Origin: Vallitaleaceae bacterium 9-2
GTDB lineage: Bacteria; Bacillota; Clostridia; Lachnospirales; Vallitaleaceae
Reading direction: 5' to 3'
Length of the DNA stretch: 64,000 nt
NCBI GenBank assembly: GCA_038396585.1
Contig: CP121691.1
Location: 1,240,001-1,304,000, forward strand
A model generated the notes under the pieces. The model saw nothing but the letters and a program-made list of their open reading frames with translations. It was not told the DNA's origin and made no database searches. The position numbers and the translations under genes are program-made. Shown here in pieces: positions 45,641 to 53,326 of the stretch. Every line of letters starts with the position of its first letter. Position 1 is the first letter of the stretch.

Positions 45641-47074
45641 ATGATGAAGTATTTGCAAAAACTAGGAAAATCTTTGATGTTACCTGTTGCAGTATTGCCG
45701 GTAGCCGGGATCCTTATGGGGATTGGTTATTGGATTGACCCAACAGGTTGGGGAGCAAACAGTGTTTTAGCCGGATTCTTAATCAAAGCAGGTGGATCAG
45801 TCATAGATAATATGGCGATTTTGTTTGCGATTGGGGTTGCGGTAGGTATGTCGGATGACAATGATGGAACATCGGCATTGGCAGGTCTTGTGTCATGGTT
45901 GATGATTACAACATTATTATCAAGTGGTGCTGTTGAGATATTTACAGGGGAAGCAGCAGATCCGGCATTTGGAAAAATTAACAACCAGTTTATAGGAATT
46001 TTATCTGGTATTATTGGTGCAACATGTTATAATAAATTCAAGAATACAAAATTACCAAGTGCATTGGCGTTCTTTAGTGGAAAACGAAGTGTTGCCATTG
46101 TCACTGCAGGGGTAACAATTGTTGTTTCAGGTATTTTATTTGTAGTTTGGCCAGTATTATATGGTGGTCTTGTAAGTTTTGGTACAGCGATTTTAGGAAC
46201 CGGAGCTGTTGGGGCTGGAATCTATGCTTTCTTAAATCGTCTATTGATTCCACTTGGCTTACACCATGCTTTAAACTCAGTATTCTGGTTTGATGTAGCT
46301 GGAATTAACGACTTGACAAACTTCTGGTCAGCAGAAGGTAATGGCGTATTGGGAACAACAGGTATGTATATGTCTGGTTTCTTCCCGGTAATGATGTTTG
46401 GATTGCCAGCGGCAGCCTTAGCTATGTATCATACAGCAAAAGATAGCAAGCGTAAAATCGCAGGTGGTCTTTTGGGTGCGGCAGCATTATGTTCATTCTT
46501 TACAGGTGTAACTGAGCCATTAGAATTTGCGTTTATGTTCTTAGCACCAGTACTTTATGTAGTACATGCTTTATTAGCCGGTGTTTCTTCATTTATCGTT
46601 GCATTATTGCCTGCACGTGCAGGATTTAACTTTAGCGCAGGTCTTATTGACTACGTCTTAAGTTTTAAAGCACCAATGGCACTTAATCCGTTATTATTAC
46701 TTCCAGTAGGAGCAGGTTTCTTTGCATTATACTATGTTATCTTTAAAGCTGTTATCTTGAAGTTTGACTTAAAAACTCCAGGTAGAGAAGATGACACAGA
46801 AGATGAAGTCAATGTACAACTTAAAAACAATGACTTTACAGCTGTTGCAGCTGCAATATTAGAAGGTGTAGGCGGTAAAGAAAACGTAGTTAGCGCAGAT
46901 AACTGTATTACACGACTTCGTCTTGAAGTTAAAGATTATACCAAGGTTCATGATAAGAAAATCAAAGCTGCAGGCGTGGCAGGGGTTATTCGCCCAAGTA
47001 AAACAAGTGTACAAGTTATCGTTGGAACACAAGTACAGTTTGTAGCAGACGAATTTAAAAAAATGTTAAAATAG
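45641..47074 (+). CDS. PTS EIIBC component, glucose/N-acetylglucosamine family
   Basis: 477 residues. EIIC membrane domain (about 1-370) with LPVAVLPVAGILMGIGYWID and FFTGVTEPLEF, then a cytoplasmic EIIB domain with phosphorylated C422 in DNCITRLRLEV. Domain order C-B and absence of a fused EIIA are compatible with NagE- or PtsG-like transporters; I cannot separate glucose from GlcNAc specificity by eye. Cotranscribed with EIIA and the antiterminator. Confidence 0.92.
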   Translation: MMKYLQKLGKSLMLPVAVLPVAGILMGIGYWIDPTGWGANSVLAGFLIKAGGSVIDNMAILFAIGVAVGMSDDNDGTSALAGLVSWLMITTLLSSGAVEIFTGEAADPAFGKINNQFIGILSGIIGATCYNKFKNTKLPSALAFFSGKRSVAIVTAGVTIVVSGILFVVWPVLYGGLVSFGTAILGTGAVGAGIYAFLNRLLIPLGLHHALNSVFWFDVAGINDLTNFWSAEGNGVLGTTGMYMSGFFPVMMFGLPAAALAMYHTAKDSKRKIAGGLLGAAALCSFFTGVTEPLEFAFMFLAPVLYVVHALLAGVSSFIVALLPARAGFNFSAGLIDYVLSFKAPMALNPLLLLPVGAGFFALYYVIFKAVILKFDLKTPGREDDTEDEVNVQLKNNDFTAVAAAILEGVGGKENVVSADNCITRLRLEVKDYTKVHDKKIKAAGVAGVIRPSKTSVQVIVGTQVQFVADEFKKMLK

Positions 47075-47093
47075 GAGATTGTTAGGAGATTGT

Positions 47094-47705
47094 ATGGAAT
47101 ATAAAGTTTGCAAGATTGAGACATTACAAGAGATTGAAAAGGCACAGCGACTTGAAATTAATAATTTTAACTGGAATTGTGTATACAAACCGATAGCATA
47201 CGGGTATATGGCATACCTTGAAGGTGTCGGACTTGTTGTTCGGTTTGTGGTGGAAGAAGAAAATCCCCAGAGAACATACACGAAACCTCAGGATCCGGTA
47301 TACCGTGATAGTGCGGTAGAGGTTTTTGTTTCCTTTCAAGAGACGCAACCTGATCAAGAATCCTTGTATATGAATTTTGAAATTAATTCAAATGGAGCCA
47401 TGCTTGCAAACTATGGTTATGGACGCCATGACAGGAACGTACTTTCGCAAACAATGTATGATAAATGTAATGTGCGTGCAGAAGTTCTTAAAGACCATTG
47501 GACGGTAGACTTAGTCATTCCGATGTCTTTAATTCAAGAATTGACAGGAATAGAAAGTTTAAAAACAGGGGAGTGTTTTTACTGCAACTTTTATAAAATT
47601 GCAGAAAGCAAAGAAATCGAGCATTATGCAAGTTATAATCCGATTGTAAGCGAAAATCCAAACTTTCATCTTCCACAATTTTTTGCAAAAGCTATTGTAC
47701 AATAG
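47094..47705 (+). CDS. CBM9-like carbohydrate-binding domain protein
   Basis: About 203 residues. No signal peptide. The pattern GLVVRFVVEEENPQRTY, then YRDSAVEVFVSF and MNFEINSNGAMLANYG, is that of CBM9-like (DUF1083-type) domains. ATG 47094 follows AGGAG. Placed 20 bp after the EIIBC and before the terminator, so it is the last gene of the PTS operon. A cytoplasmic sugar-binding role is an inference. Confidence 0.8.
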   Translation: MEYKVCKIETLQEIEKAQRLEINNFNWNCVYKPIAYGYMAYLEGVGLVVRFVVEEENPQRTYTKPQDPVYRDSAVEVFVSFQETQPDQESLYMNFEINSNGAMLANYGYGRHDRNVLSQTMYDKCNVRAEVLKDHWTVDLVIPMSLIQELTGIESLKTGECFYCNFYKIAESKEIEHYASYNPIVSENPNFHLPQFFAKAIVQ

Positions 47706-47716
47706 ATGACATGTAA

Positions 47717-47757
47717 AAGCCGTTGTGCTCAACGTAGAGCACAACGGCTTTTTTTAT
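47717..47757 (+). terminator. Rho-independent terminator of the PTS operon
   Basis: AAGCCGTTGTGCTC (47717-47730) pairs perfectly with GAGCACAACGGCTT (47737-47750) around 6 nt, followed by seven T. Confidence 0.95.
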
Positions 47758-47822
47758 GTCATGATAGCTACATAACATGTATAATGTTTTTTGCATTTAT
47801 ACCCCGTTTATGATTCTGAACA

Positions 47823-47854
47823 ATAAAAAAGAACATCTTATACTTAAGATATTC
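47823..47854 (-). terminator. Terminator downstream of the tRNA-Leu gene
   Basis: On the minus strand GAATATCTTA-agta-TAAGATGTTC followed by six T, about 25 bp after the tRNA 3' end. It belongs to the original chromosomal tRNA gene. Confidence 0.8.
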
Positions 47855-47877
47855 TCTATGCCTTGATACGACAATAA

Positions 47878-47935
47878 TGCAGTTGGGGGGACTCGAACCC
47901 CCACGGACCTAAGCCCACAAGATCCTTAGTTTGAA
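47878..47935 (-). tRNA. 3' fragment of tRNA-Leu(CAA), prophage attachment site
   Basis: On the minus strand the sequence runs from an anticodon loop TTCAAAC (anticodon CAA at 47933-47931) through TAAGG, a long variable arm (GGGCTTAGGTCC), a T arm (GGGGG-TTCGAGT-CCCCC) and the acceptor end CAACTGC plus A. The long variable arm and anticodon indicate Leu. The 5' half is missing: the bases before the loop (GCAT) do not pair with TAAGG. The break at the anticodon loop next to an integrase is typical of a phage att site. It is not a functional tRNA; the restored gene should lie at the element's other end. Confidence 0.88.
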
Positions 47936-48052
47936 ATGCATACGAACGTACATTCTTATACGGTTTTTTTTATTCTCGGAATAGGCTAAATATAAGGCTT
48001 TGCAAAAATGAAAGTCTGTAGCAGTATTTTGTATTTACCATCATTATTAAAT

Positions 48053-49234
48053 TTATGGACCACTATGACCCAAAGAATTTAGGCTATCTAGTGCCTTCTT
48101 TTTTTGCGTTAAGTCAGAATGTGTATAGATATTTGTGATCTTTAAATCAGAATGATTCAATATCTCTTGGACAGTAATTATGTTCACACCATTAGATATT
48201 AACCATGAAGCGCATGAATGGCGCAAGCCATGAAATGTAATTCTGTTCATTTCCGGATATATCTTCAATAACTTCTTAACATCGTTTCTAAATTTATAAC
48301 TAATTTGTTTGTCGGCAATAATATTTCCATTATCGTAAGTGCTCAAATATCCATCGTAAACATGGTTATATTCCTCGCCATACATTGCCTGCATTTCATC
48401 TTTATGCTTGATACTTGCTTTTAAAAAATAAACTAAATTCTCCGTTAAAGGAAGGACATTGACTTTTTTGTTTTTAGTATTGGTAAGAATTGTGTTTTCA
48501 TCCATTTGTTTGATAATATTCGTACCTCTTATTTGGCTTCTGTAGGCTTTTTTCATAGCGTGACGTATTGTTATAGTCATCTTGTTAAAATCTATGTCAG
48601 AAACATGAATAGCGGCTGTTTCTTCGGCACGTAAACCAAGGTGAAGAGCAAGATAAATATTGAAATAAATGGAACTTTCTTTTAAATGTGGTAAGTATCG
48701 TTTTATTTCATCATAATTCCAATGCTTCAACTTACTTTCTTGGTTTGGGGAATCATATACATCCAGCTTAACTCTATCCATAATCTTATCTGGAATATAT
48801 TCCATTGAATAGCAATAGAAGAATGCAGACTTTAAAGTTTTATGAATCTTTTTAATGGCATCTTGTGATTTGCCCATATCATGTAGCACTCTATAAAAAC
48901 TTTTGACATGACCAACCTTTAAGGCTTCAACTTTCTTTTTTCCAAAATTATCTTTTATAACTTTTATCTTTTCTTCGTAAAAAAGGATACTGTCATGTCG
49001 GCAATTACGAATCACGTGTTCATCATGCCAAGTATCCATGACTTCGGCTACAGTTTGTAGATGATATGTTTTAAATTGATCAAGAACTTTCATAGCATCA
49101 ATACTTTTCAAGAAGTCTTTTGCTGCTTTTTCTGTAGGGAATCCGCTAAGCCTTTTACGTTTTCTGTTTTCAGCAGTGCTACCAGGTAACTCAAATCGAA
49201 CTCCGTATCCATTTTTCGTTTTATAAACCGGCAT
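48053..49234 (-). CDS. int: Tyrosine-type phage integrase
   Basis: 393 residues. N-terminal AP2-like arm-binding domain (about 1-60), SAM-like core-binding domain (about 70-165) and catalytic domain with the first Arg in LGLRAEETA, HGLRHSCASWL (His and second Arg), NHSDLKITNIYTHS with the Tyr nucleophile. ATG 49234 (MPVYKTKNGYG) has AAAGGTGG upstream; an in-frame extension to 49426 has no ribosome site. It lies 118 bp from the tRNA-Leu fragment, so it catalysed integration there. Confidence 0.95.
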   Translation of the reverse strand: MPVYKTKNGYGVRFELPGSTAENRKRKRLSGFPTEKAAKDFLKSIDAMKVLDQFKTYHLQTVAEVMDTWHDEHVIRNCRHDSILFYEEKIKVIKDNFGKKKVEALKVGHVKSFYRVLHDMGKSQDAIKKIHKTLKSAFFYCYSMEYIPDKIMDRVKLDVYDSPNQESKLKHWNYDEIKRYLPHLKESSIYFNIYLALHLGLRAEETAAIHVSDIDFNKMTITIRHAMKKAYRSQIRGTNIIKQMDENTILTNTKNKKVNVLPLTENLVYFLKASIKHKDEMQAMYGEEYNHVYDGYLSTYDNGNIIADKQISYKFRNDVKKLLKIYPEMNRITFHGLRHSCASWLISNGVNIITVQEILNHSDLKITNIYTHSDLTQKKKALDSLNSLGHSGP

Positions 49235-49261
49235 AATATACCACCTTTCTTTGAATAGGCA

Positions 49262-49284
49262 TAAAAGCCCTTGCTTAACAAGGG
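49262..49284 (-). terminator. Weak terminator/attenuator before int
   Basis: On the minus strand CCCTTG-TTAAG-CAAGGG followed by CTTTTAT, 28-50 bp upstream of the int start. It could limit int expression from upstream transcription. Confidence 0.55.
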
Positions 49285-49330
49285 TTACGTTTGGTATACT
49301 ATATTTGATATATACGGTATACTGTAACCC
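49282..49330. promoter_or_regulatory. Dyad upstream of int
   Basis: GGGTTAC (49282-49288) and GTAACCC (49324-49330) are perfect inverted copies, each with an inner GGTATAC/GTATAC pair. This places a symmetric site over the probable int promoter, a candidate operator or recombinase/excisionase arm site. Confidence 0.5.
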
Positions 49331-49352
49331 AAGTTGGTTATTGTGTATCAGG

Positions 49353-49381
49353 ACCGCTCTGTTGGCGCAGGGCGGTTTTTT
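49353..49381 (+). terminator. Plus-strand terminator between int and abi
   Basis: ACCGCTCTG (49353-49361) pairs with CAGGGCGGT (49368-49376), followed by six T on the plus strand. No plus-strand gene precedes it in the element; it would stop transcription coming from the att side. Confidence 0.65.
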
Positions 49382-50342
49382 ATGTAAATTTAAGACTATC
49401 AATATAATTTGCAATACGTTGTTCATAATCTAGAGGAATTCCAGTAGTTTTACAATAAAGTGGCTTTATATTATCGTCAATGGCCATAAATGATTGAAGC
49501 TCGGCCAAAAAGTTGTGAGCAAGAAAATCATTATTTAATAAAATGACGATTGCCATTACCATTCCCCATGTGTCACGCCAAGTCTTCTTCAAATCAAAAG
49601 AACTTGACAAAGTTTGTTCAAATAAGAGGTTTACATTTTTGCTTAAATCAGAGCCTCTGTAAGATAAAAAATTTAAGTTATGCGCAATGATATTCCGGAA
49701 CTTACGGACTATATGAGCTGAATCCAATAATATCTTATATTTGTCATCATTACAAAGGTCAAAATCATCAAAAACATTAAACTGATCTATAAAATCATTC
49801 TTGTCATTTGGGTTAATAAATGTCAAAAAATCAGTAGCATTCGAAAACGAGACGTTTCTAAATAGTATCCAAGGTGGGATATGATTTTTTGTATTAATGT
49901 AATGCGAGGTAGGAGTGTCCGTGCATTTAATAGATGTTTGGGTTAACTTTTCTATTAGCCGGGCGAATTTTTGCCTTTGCGGTGGATTCTTTTTCTTTTT
50001 ATATTTAGTGATATCGAGATAAACTTTTTCGTCTTCAGATATATTTTTTGCAATAACATTCGACAAGATATTTTTAAACGAGTTTTCGACATATGTTGAA
50101 TATTTTATTAAAACACCTTGTATGTTTTTGTTAAAAATATGTAATGCTACAAGTTGCTCAAAGGTAGTTCCGTTTATATATTTCCCGTTGTTTATGTATA
50201 AATCCTGATAACCATTAACCAAATCATAATAGGAAAATGATTTAATGCACTTTAAGGCAAAGTCAAAATCTGAGATGATTAAGCCATACTCATTTTGGAG
50301 CTTTTCTAATTGTTGAACATATGTTAAATATGGTTTATCCAT
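49380..50342 (-). CDS. Abi_2/AbiF-type abortive infection protein (HEPN)
   Basis: 320 residues. Starts MDKPYLTYVQQLEKLQNEYG with AGGAG upstream. FSYYDLVNGYQDLY early and the RxxxxH motif in RKFRNIIAHNLNF (about residues 212-224) are the marks of the Abi_2 (AbiD/AbiF) family, whose HEPN-like domain is a candidate RNase. Such proteins block phage growth and sit as accessory genes on prophages. Here it is preceded by a small structured RNA with its own promoter and terminator. Lies at the distal end of the lysogeny transcript, so it can be expressed in the lysogen. Confidence 0.85.
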   Translation of the reverse strand: MDKPYLTYVQQLEKLQNEYGLIISDFDFALKCIKSFSYYDLVNGYQDLYINNGKYINGTTFEQLVALHIFNKNIQGVLIKYSTYVENSFKNILSNVIAKNISEDEKVYLDITKYKKKKNPPQRQKFARLIEKLTQTSIKCTDTPTSHYINTKNHIPPWILFRNVSFSNATDFLTFINPNDKNDFIDQFNVFDDFDLCNDDKYKILLDSAHIVRKFRNIIAHNLNFLSYRGSDLSKNVNLLFEQTLSSSFDLKKTWRDTWGMVMAIVILLNNDFLAHNFLAELQSFMAIDDNIKPLYCKTTGIPLDYEQRIANYIDSLKFT

Positions 50343-50369
50343 TTTACAATCTCCTGTTTTATGCAAACC

Positions 50370-50439
50370 AAAAGCCCTGATTACAATAAATGCAATCAGG
50401 GCTTTCTGAGCGGTCCATTTAAGTATCCGCTAGTCATCT
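50370..50439 (-). ncRNA. Putative AbiF-associated small RNA
   Basis: On the minus strand a ~70-nt transcript is predicted from about 50439. It has a stem AGCGG/CCGCT (50431-50427 with 50413-50409) enclosing a 13-nt loop, a short linker, then a terminator hairpin AAAGCCCTGATT/AATCAGGGCTTT (50405-50394, 50382-50371) ending in U-rich sequence. It ends about 28 nt before the abi start. A noncoding RNA upstream of abiF genes is a known motif; the match in layout is good, but I could not compare against the family alignment. Confidence 0.7.
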
Positions 50440-50445
50440 AACTAC

Positions 50446-50474
50446 ATTTTAGTATATAAAGTGATGAAAGTCAA
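50446..50474 (-). promoter_or_regulatory. Promoter of the Abi-associated RNA
   Basis: On the minus strand TTGACT (50474-50469), a 17-bp spacer and TAAAAT (50451-50446). It lies after the stop of the upstream gene, so the RNA can be made separately. Confidence 0.7.
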
Positions 50475-50481
50475 TAGAAAC

Positions 50482-50862
50482 CTATATAGTTACAGCGGTA
50501 TCTCCAACTGTTATTACTTTATTATCAGGCATTTTCTTATTCGAAACTTCTGACGAATCTACGTTGAGTTCGTTTATTGTTCTTGAAGTTTTTTGAAATT
50601 GGTTCATTGGGCTTAATAAAGCGTTGTATGTAAATGTGGAAATATCTTTGCAAACAGAGAAATTATCATAAACCGTGTCTATGGTTAACTCGGCCTTAAT
50701 AGAATCTAACGTTCCTAAACTTTCTTTCGTTTCTGGATCTATAATTTCTTCACCAATTTCTACGATTCTGATTTTATCATTTTTATTGGCGCCATCTTTT
50801 TTTCCATAATTAATTATTATTGAAGTAGTATCTAAAATTTCTATTACTCTGTAGGTACTCAT
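50482..50862 (-). CDS. Conserved-looking prophage protein of unknown function
   Basis: 126 residues, acidic, no membrane segment. The first ~70 residues (STYRVIEILDTTSIIINYGKKDGANKND) look like a small beta-barrel, with GxxDGAxxxDxxRIVEIGEEIIDP resembling a hinge of bacterial FlgT/OB-like domains; the C-terminal third is Ser/Asn-rich. Placed between the ImmA-like gene and the Abi RNA, 10 bp after the former. I do not recognise its function. Confidence 0.65.
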   Translation of the reverse strand: MSTYRVIEILDTTSIIINYGKKDGANKNDKIRIVEIGEEIIDPETKESLGTLDSIKAELTIDTVYDNFSVCKDISTFTYNALLSPMNQFQKTSRTINELNVDSSEVSNKKMPDNKVITVGDTAVTI

Positions 50863-50872
50863 ATTTCCTCCT

Positions 50873-51322
50873 TCAAAATTGTTCGAACACTCCCAACGGT
50901 TCGAATGTTATTATATACTTTTCATCTATACGATAAAACAAGCCAAGTTTGCGCTTGTAGTATTCTATTGTTTCTAATAAAAATTCTTCGGTAACACCGA
51001 AATATTCGGCTAACTCATCTCGATTTTTACACTGTGCCTGGTATCCTTTAATGATTGAACTTAATGGAATCATTTTCTCATAGGCCCAAGCTCTTGCACG
51101 CAATTCTTGTTTTTTATTTAAAATGGATGTTTGATCAAGAATGTCACCATGTGATGTATGGTAGTGACCGATTTCTTCAGCTAAAATACAAGCTTTTTCT
51201 GTAGTTGTATCTATGTGCTTGCTTATACCAATTACTCCATCTGCATATAAGCCTTTAGTTTTCATGTTCAACTCATATATGTAATCAATATTACTGTCGA
51301 TAATTAGTTCTTCGTAAGTCAT
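50873..51322 (-). CDS. ImmA/IrrE-like protein with altered HEXXH
   Basis: 149 residues. The metallopeptidase helix reads ACILAEEIGHYHTSHGD: the usual HExxH is EExxH, so the first zinc His is replaced by Glu, while further His residues follow. ImmA cleaves XRE repressors such as those encoded upstream to induce phage or ICE. The RARAWAYEKMIPL and ELAEYFGVTEEFL segments are typical of this phage subgroup. It follows four XRE repressor genes in one direction, so they are probable substrates. Whether the altered motif is active is unclear. Confidence 0.82.
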   Translation of the reverse strand: MTYEELIIDSNIDYIYELNMKTKGLYADGVIGISKHIDTTTEKACILAEEIGHYHTSHGDILDQTSILNKKQELRARAWAYEKMIPLSSIIKGYQAQCKNRDELAEYFGVTEEFLLETIEYYKRKLGLFYRIDEKYIITFEPLGVFEQF

Positions 51323-51360
51323 TTTTTCACCCCTATCAAAAAATACTTAAATATGTACAG

Positions 51361-51888
51361 TTATTTCTTCCTTTTACTTTTGACAAATTCTTTAAAGGAT
51401 TCGATTTCTGCAAGTTCTTCTTTTGTCCAGTCTTCGGTTCCAGTGTTTGAAGCGATTGTTTTAATATCATTATTACTTTTTATAAGTAAGTAGTCTATAC
51501 TAACATTAAAAAAATCTGCAATAGCTTTCAATGTTTTTAAGTCAGGTTCACGATTTCCATTTTCATACATACTAATAGTGCTTTTGGATACAGATAATAA
51601 TTTGGAGAGTTCTGTTTGAGTGAGATTTTTTTTCAATCTTAATTCTTTTATTCTTTCAGAAAATTCATATGTTACTTCTGGTTCATTTTCCCAGCCCATT
51701 AAGTAAGCTGGGCGGCACTTGAAAAGGTTAGCTAATTTAACAATTGTTTCGTGTTTTATGTTTTTTATTTCTCCACTCTCATATCTTTGAGCAGTAGCTT
51801 CCTTTACACCTAAATATTCTGCAACATCTGCAAGTGTCAAATTTAAAGATAATCTTTTATTTTTGATTCTTACATTTACGACATTCAC
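51361..51888 (-). CDS. XRE-family regulator with two HTH domains (repressor array 4)
   Basis: 175 residues. Two Cro/CI-type helix-turn-helix domains, about residues 5-64 (LTLADVAEYLGVKEATAQRY) and 78-135 (LTQTELSKLLSVSKSTISMY), joined by AYLMGWENEP. The C-terminal tail EELAEIESFKEFVKSKRKK is shared with the three genes upstream. The two HTHs are unlike each other. Most distal of the array, 38 bp before the ImmA-like gene. Confidence 0.88.
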   Translation of the reverse strand: MNVVNVRIKNKRLSLNLTLADVAEYLGVKEATAQRYESGEIKNIKHETIVKLANLFKCRPAYLMGWENEPEVTYEFSERIKELRLKKNLTQTELSKLLSVSKSTISMYENGNREPDLKTLKAIADFFNVSIDYLLIKSNNDIKTIASNTGTEDWTKEELAEIESFKEFVKSKRKK

Positions 51889-51898
51889 TTCAACACCT

Positions 51899-52435
51899 CT
51901 ATTTTTTTCTTTTGCTTTTTACGAACTGCTTAAAAGCTTCAATTTCCTCTAATTCTTCCTCGGTCCAATCTTCATCATTATGATGAGCGGCAATGGTTTG
52001 AATATCATCGTTCGGTTCATCTTCCCAACCCATAAGATAAGCAGGAGTGACGTTCAGCGCCTTTGCGAAATCAATGATCTTTGATTGAGGTAAATCGATC
52101 TTACCAGATTCAACCTTTGCTATTGATGTTCTATCTTTATAACCAACTTTTTCAGCCAATTCAATTTGCGATAAACCTAATTCATTTCTTAATTGTTTTA
52201 TTCTTTTAGAGAACTCATATGTTGCCTCAGGTTCATCTTCCCATCCCATAAGGTAGGCAGGAGTAACACTGAGAGCATTAGCAAATAAAATGATTTGTGA
52301 TTGACTTATATCTCTTAAACCGGACTCGATTTTATTAATAGTTGATCTAGATTTATAACCAACTTTTTTTGCTAATTCTTCTTGGGTTATGTTTTTTTCT
52401 TTTCTAAGTTTTTTTATTCTATCAAAGAGAGTCAT
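51899..52435 (-). CDS. XRE-family regulator with duplicated HTH (repressor array 3)
   Basis: 178 residues. Two HTH domains, about 4-62 and 75-135, that are clear copies of one another (VGYKSRSTINKIESG and VGYKDRTSIAKVESG), each followed by VTPAYLMGWEDEP. Shared tail EELEEIEAFKQFVKSKRKK. The inner duplication shows recent HTH gain by recombination within the array. 10 bp from the next gene. Confidence 0.9.
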   Translation of the reverse strand: MTLFDRIKKLRKEKNITQEELAKKVGYKSRSTINKIESGLRDISQSQIILFANALSVTPAYLMGWEDEPEATYEFSKRIKQLRNELGLSQIELAEKVGYKDRTSIAKVESGKIDLPQSKIIDFAKALNVTPAYLMGWEDEPNDDIQTIAAHHNDEDWTEEELEEIEAFKQFVKSKRKK

Positions 52436-52474
52436 CTATTCACCCCTATCAAAAAAATAATTAAATTTATGAAA

Positions 52475-52798
52475 TTATTTTTTTCGTTTGCTTTTCACAA
52501 ATTCTTTAAAAGCTTCAATTTCTTCTAGTTCTTCCTCGGTCCATTCTTCGTCGTCATGGTGAGCAGCTATGGTTTGGATGTCACCGTTTGGTTCATCTTC
52601 CCATCCCATGAGATAATTTGGAGTTGTTCCAAGAACCTCTGCTAAATCTAAAAGTGTTTGCCGTTTAATATTTTCTACAATTCCAAGTTCATATTTATTT
52701 ACTGCTGCTTTTTTTAGACCAATCTTTTCACCAAGTGCTTCTTGTGTCCAATCATTTCTTAATCTTAATTCTTTTATTCGGTCGCCCGTTATGCTCAT
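52475..52798 (-). CDS. XRE-family regulator (repressor array 2)
   Basis: 107 residues. One HTH (about 6-62; WTQEALGEKIGLKKAAVNKYE) then NYLMGWEDEPNGDIQTIAAH and the shared tail EELEEIEAFKEFVKSKRKK. The HTH recognition helix differs from its neighbours while the tail is nearly identical, so DNA specificity has diverged and the tail is conserved. Confidence 0.9.
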   Translation of the reverse strand: MSITGDRIKELRLRNDWTQEALGEKIGLKKAAVNKYELGIVENIKRQTLLDLAEVLGTTPNYLMGWEDEPNGDIQTIAAHHDDEEWTEEELEEIEAFKEFVKSKRKK

Positions 52799-52836
52799 TG
52801 AAATACCCCTATTAACATAGAACTTAAATTAGATAA

Positions 52837-53172
52837 TTATTTTTTTCTTTTACTTTTCACAAATTCTTTAAAAGCTTCAATCTCTTGCAATTCTTCATCA
52901 GTCCATTTTTCGTCGTTATGGTGTGCTGCTATAGTATGGATGTCATCGTTTGGTTCGTCTTCCCATCCCATCAAATAGTTTGGTGTTACCTCAAGAGCTT
53001 CCGCTAGTATTTCTAGCTTTTGGATAGGTATATTCTTTATAGCCCCGGTCTCATATCTTTGAAGCGTAGATTTGCTTAACCCCGTTTTTTCAGCTAAATC
53101 TTGATATGAATATCCAAGTGCTTCTCTAGAATCTTTTATTCGTCTTATTATGTGATTAATTTCTTTATCCAT
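52837..53172 (-). CDS. XRE-family regulator, probable main CI-like repressor (array 1)
   Basis: 111 residues. HTH at about 12-60 (YSYQDLAEKTGLSKSTLQRYE), then NYLMGWEDEPNDDIHTIAAH and tail EELQEIEAFKEFVKSKRKK. The ATG at 53172 has GGAGGTG upstream; an ATG at 53187 overlaps that site. It is the promoter-proximal gene, divergent from the Cro-like gene across an operator region with inverted GCATTTATG copies, so it is the likely lysogeny repressor. Confidence 0.9.
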   Translation of the reverse strand: MDKEINHIIRRIKDSREALGYSYQDLAEKTGLSKSTLQRYETGAIKNIPIQKLEILAEALEVTPNYLMGWEDEPNDDIHTIAAHHNDEKWTDEELQEIEAFKEFVKSKRKK

Positions 53173-53211
53173 ATTTAACACCTCCATGCATTATATTATA
53201 AAACATTTTTT

Positions 53212-53261
53212 CATAAATGCAACAATAAATTAATAAAAAGTAAAAAAACGTTGCATTTATG
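53212..53261. promoter_or_regulatory. Operator pair in the lysogeny switch region
   Basis: CATAAATGCAAC (53212-53223) and GTTGCATTTATG (53250-53261) are perfect 12-bp inverted copies 26 bp apart; a partial third copy (ATGCAAC) lies at 53308-53314, before the Cro-like start. They lie between the divergent repressor array and Cro-like gene, as expected for repressor operators. Confidence 0.75.
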
Positions 53262-53263
53262 GG

Positions 53264-53292
53264 TTGACAATAAAAAGATATTTTGCTAAACT
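53264..53292 (+). promoter_or_regulatory. Early (Cro-side) promoter
   Basis: TTGACA (53264-53269), a 17-bp spacer and TAAACT (53287-53292) with a TGC extended -10. It begins 2 bp after the operator at 53250-53261, so a bound repressor would block it. Confidence 0.75.
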
Positions 53293-53326
53293 TAGAGCAT
53301 CCCAAATATGCAACGGAGGTGATTGT

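Noticed and set aside
47878-47935. Functional tRNA gene
   Set aside because: 5' half absent and anticodon stem cannot form; only the attachment-site remnant remains.
49251-49433. 60-codon plus-strand frame over the int upstream region
   Set aside because: Covers the dyad, attenuator and terminator; no ribosome site; low-complexity hydrophobic translation.
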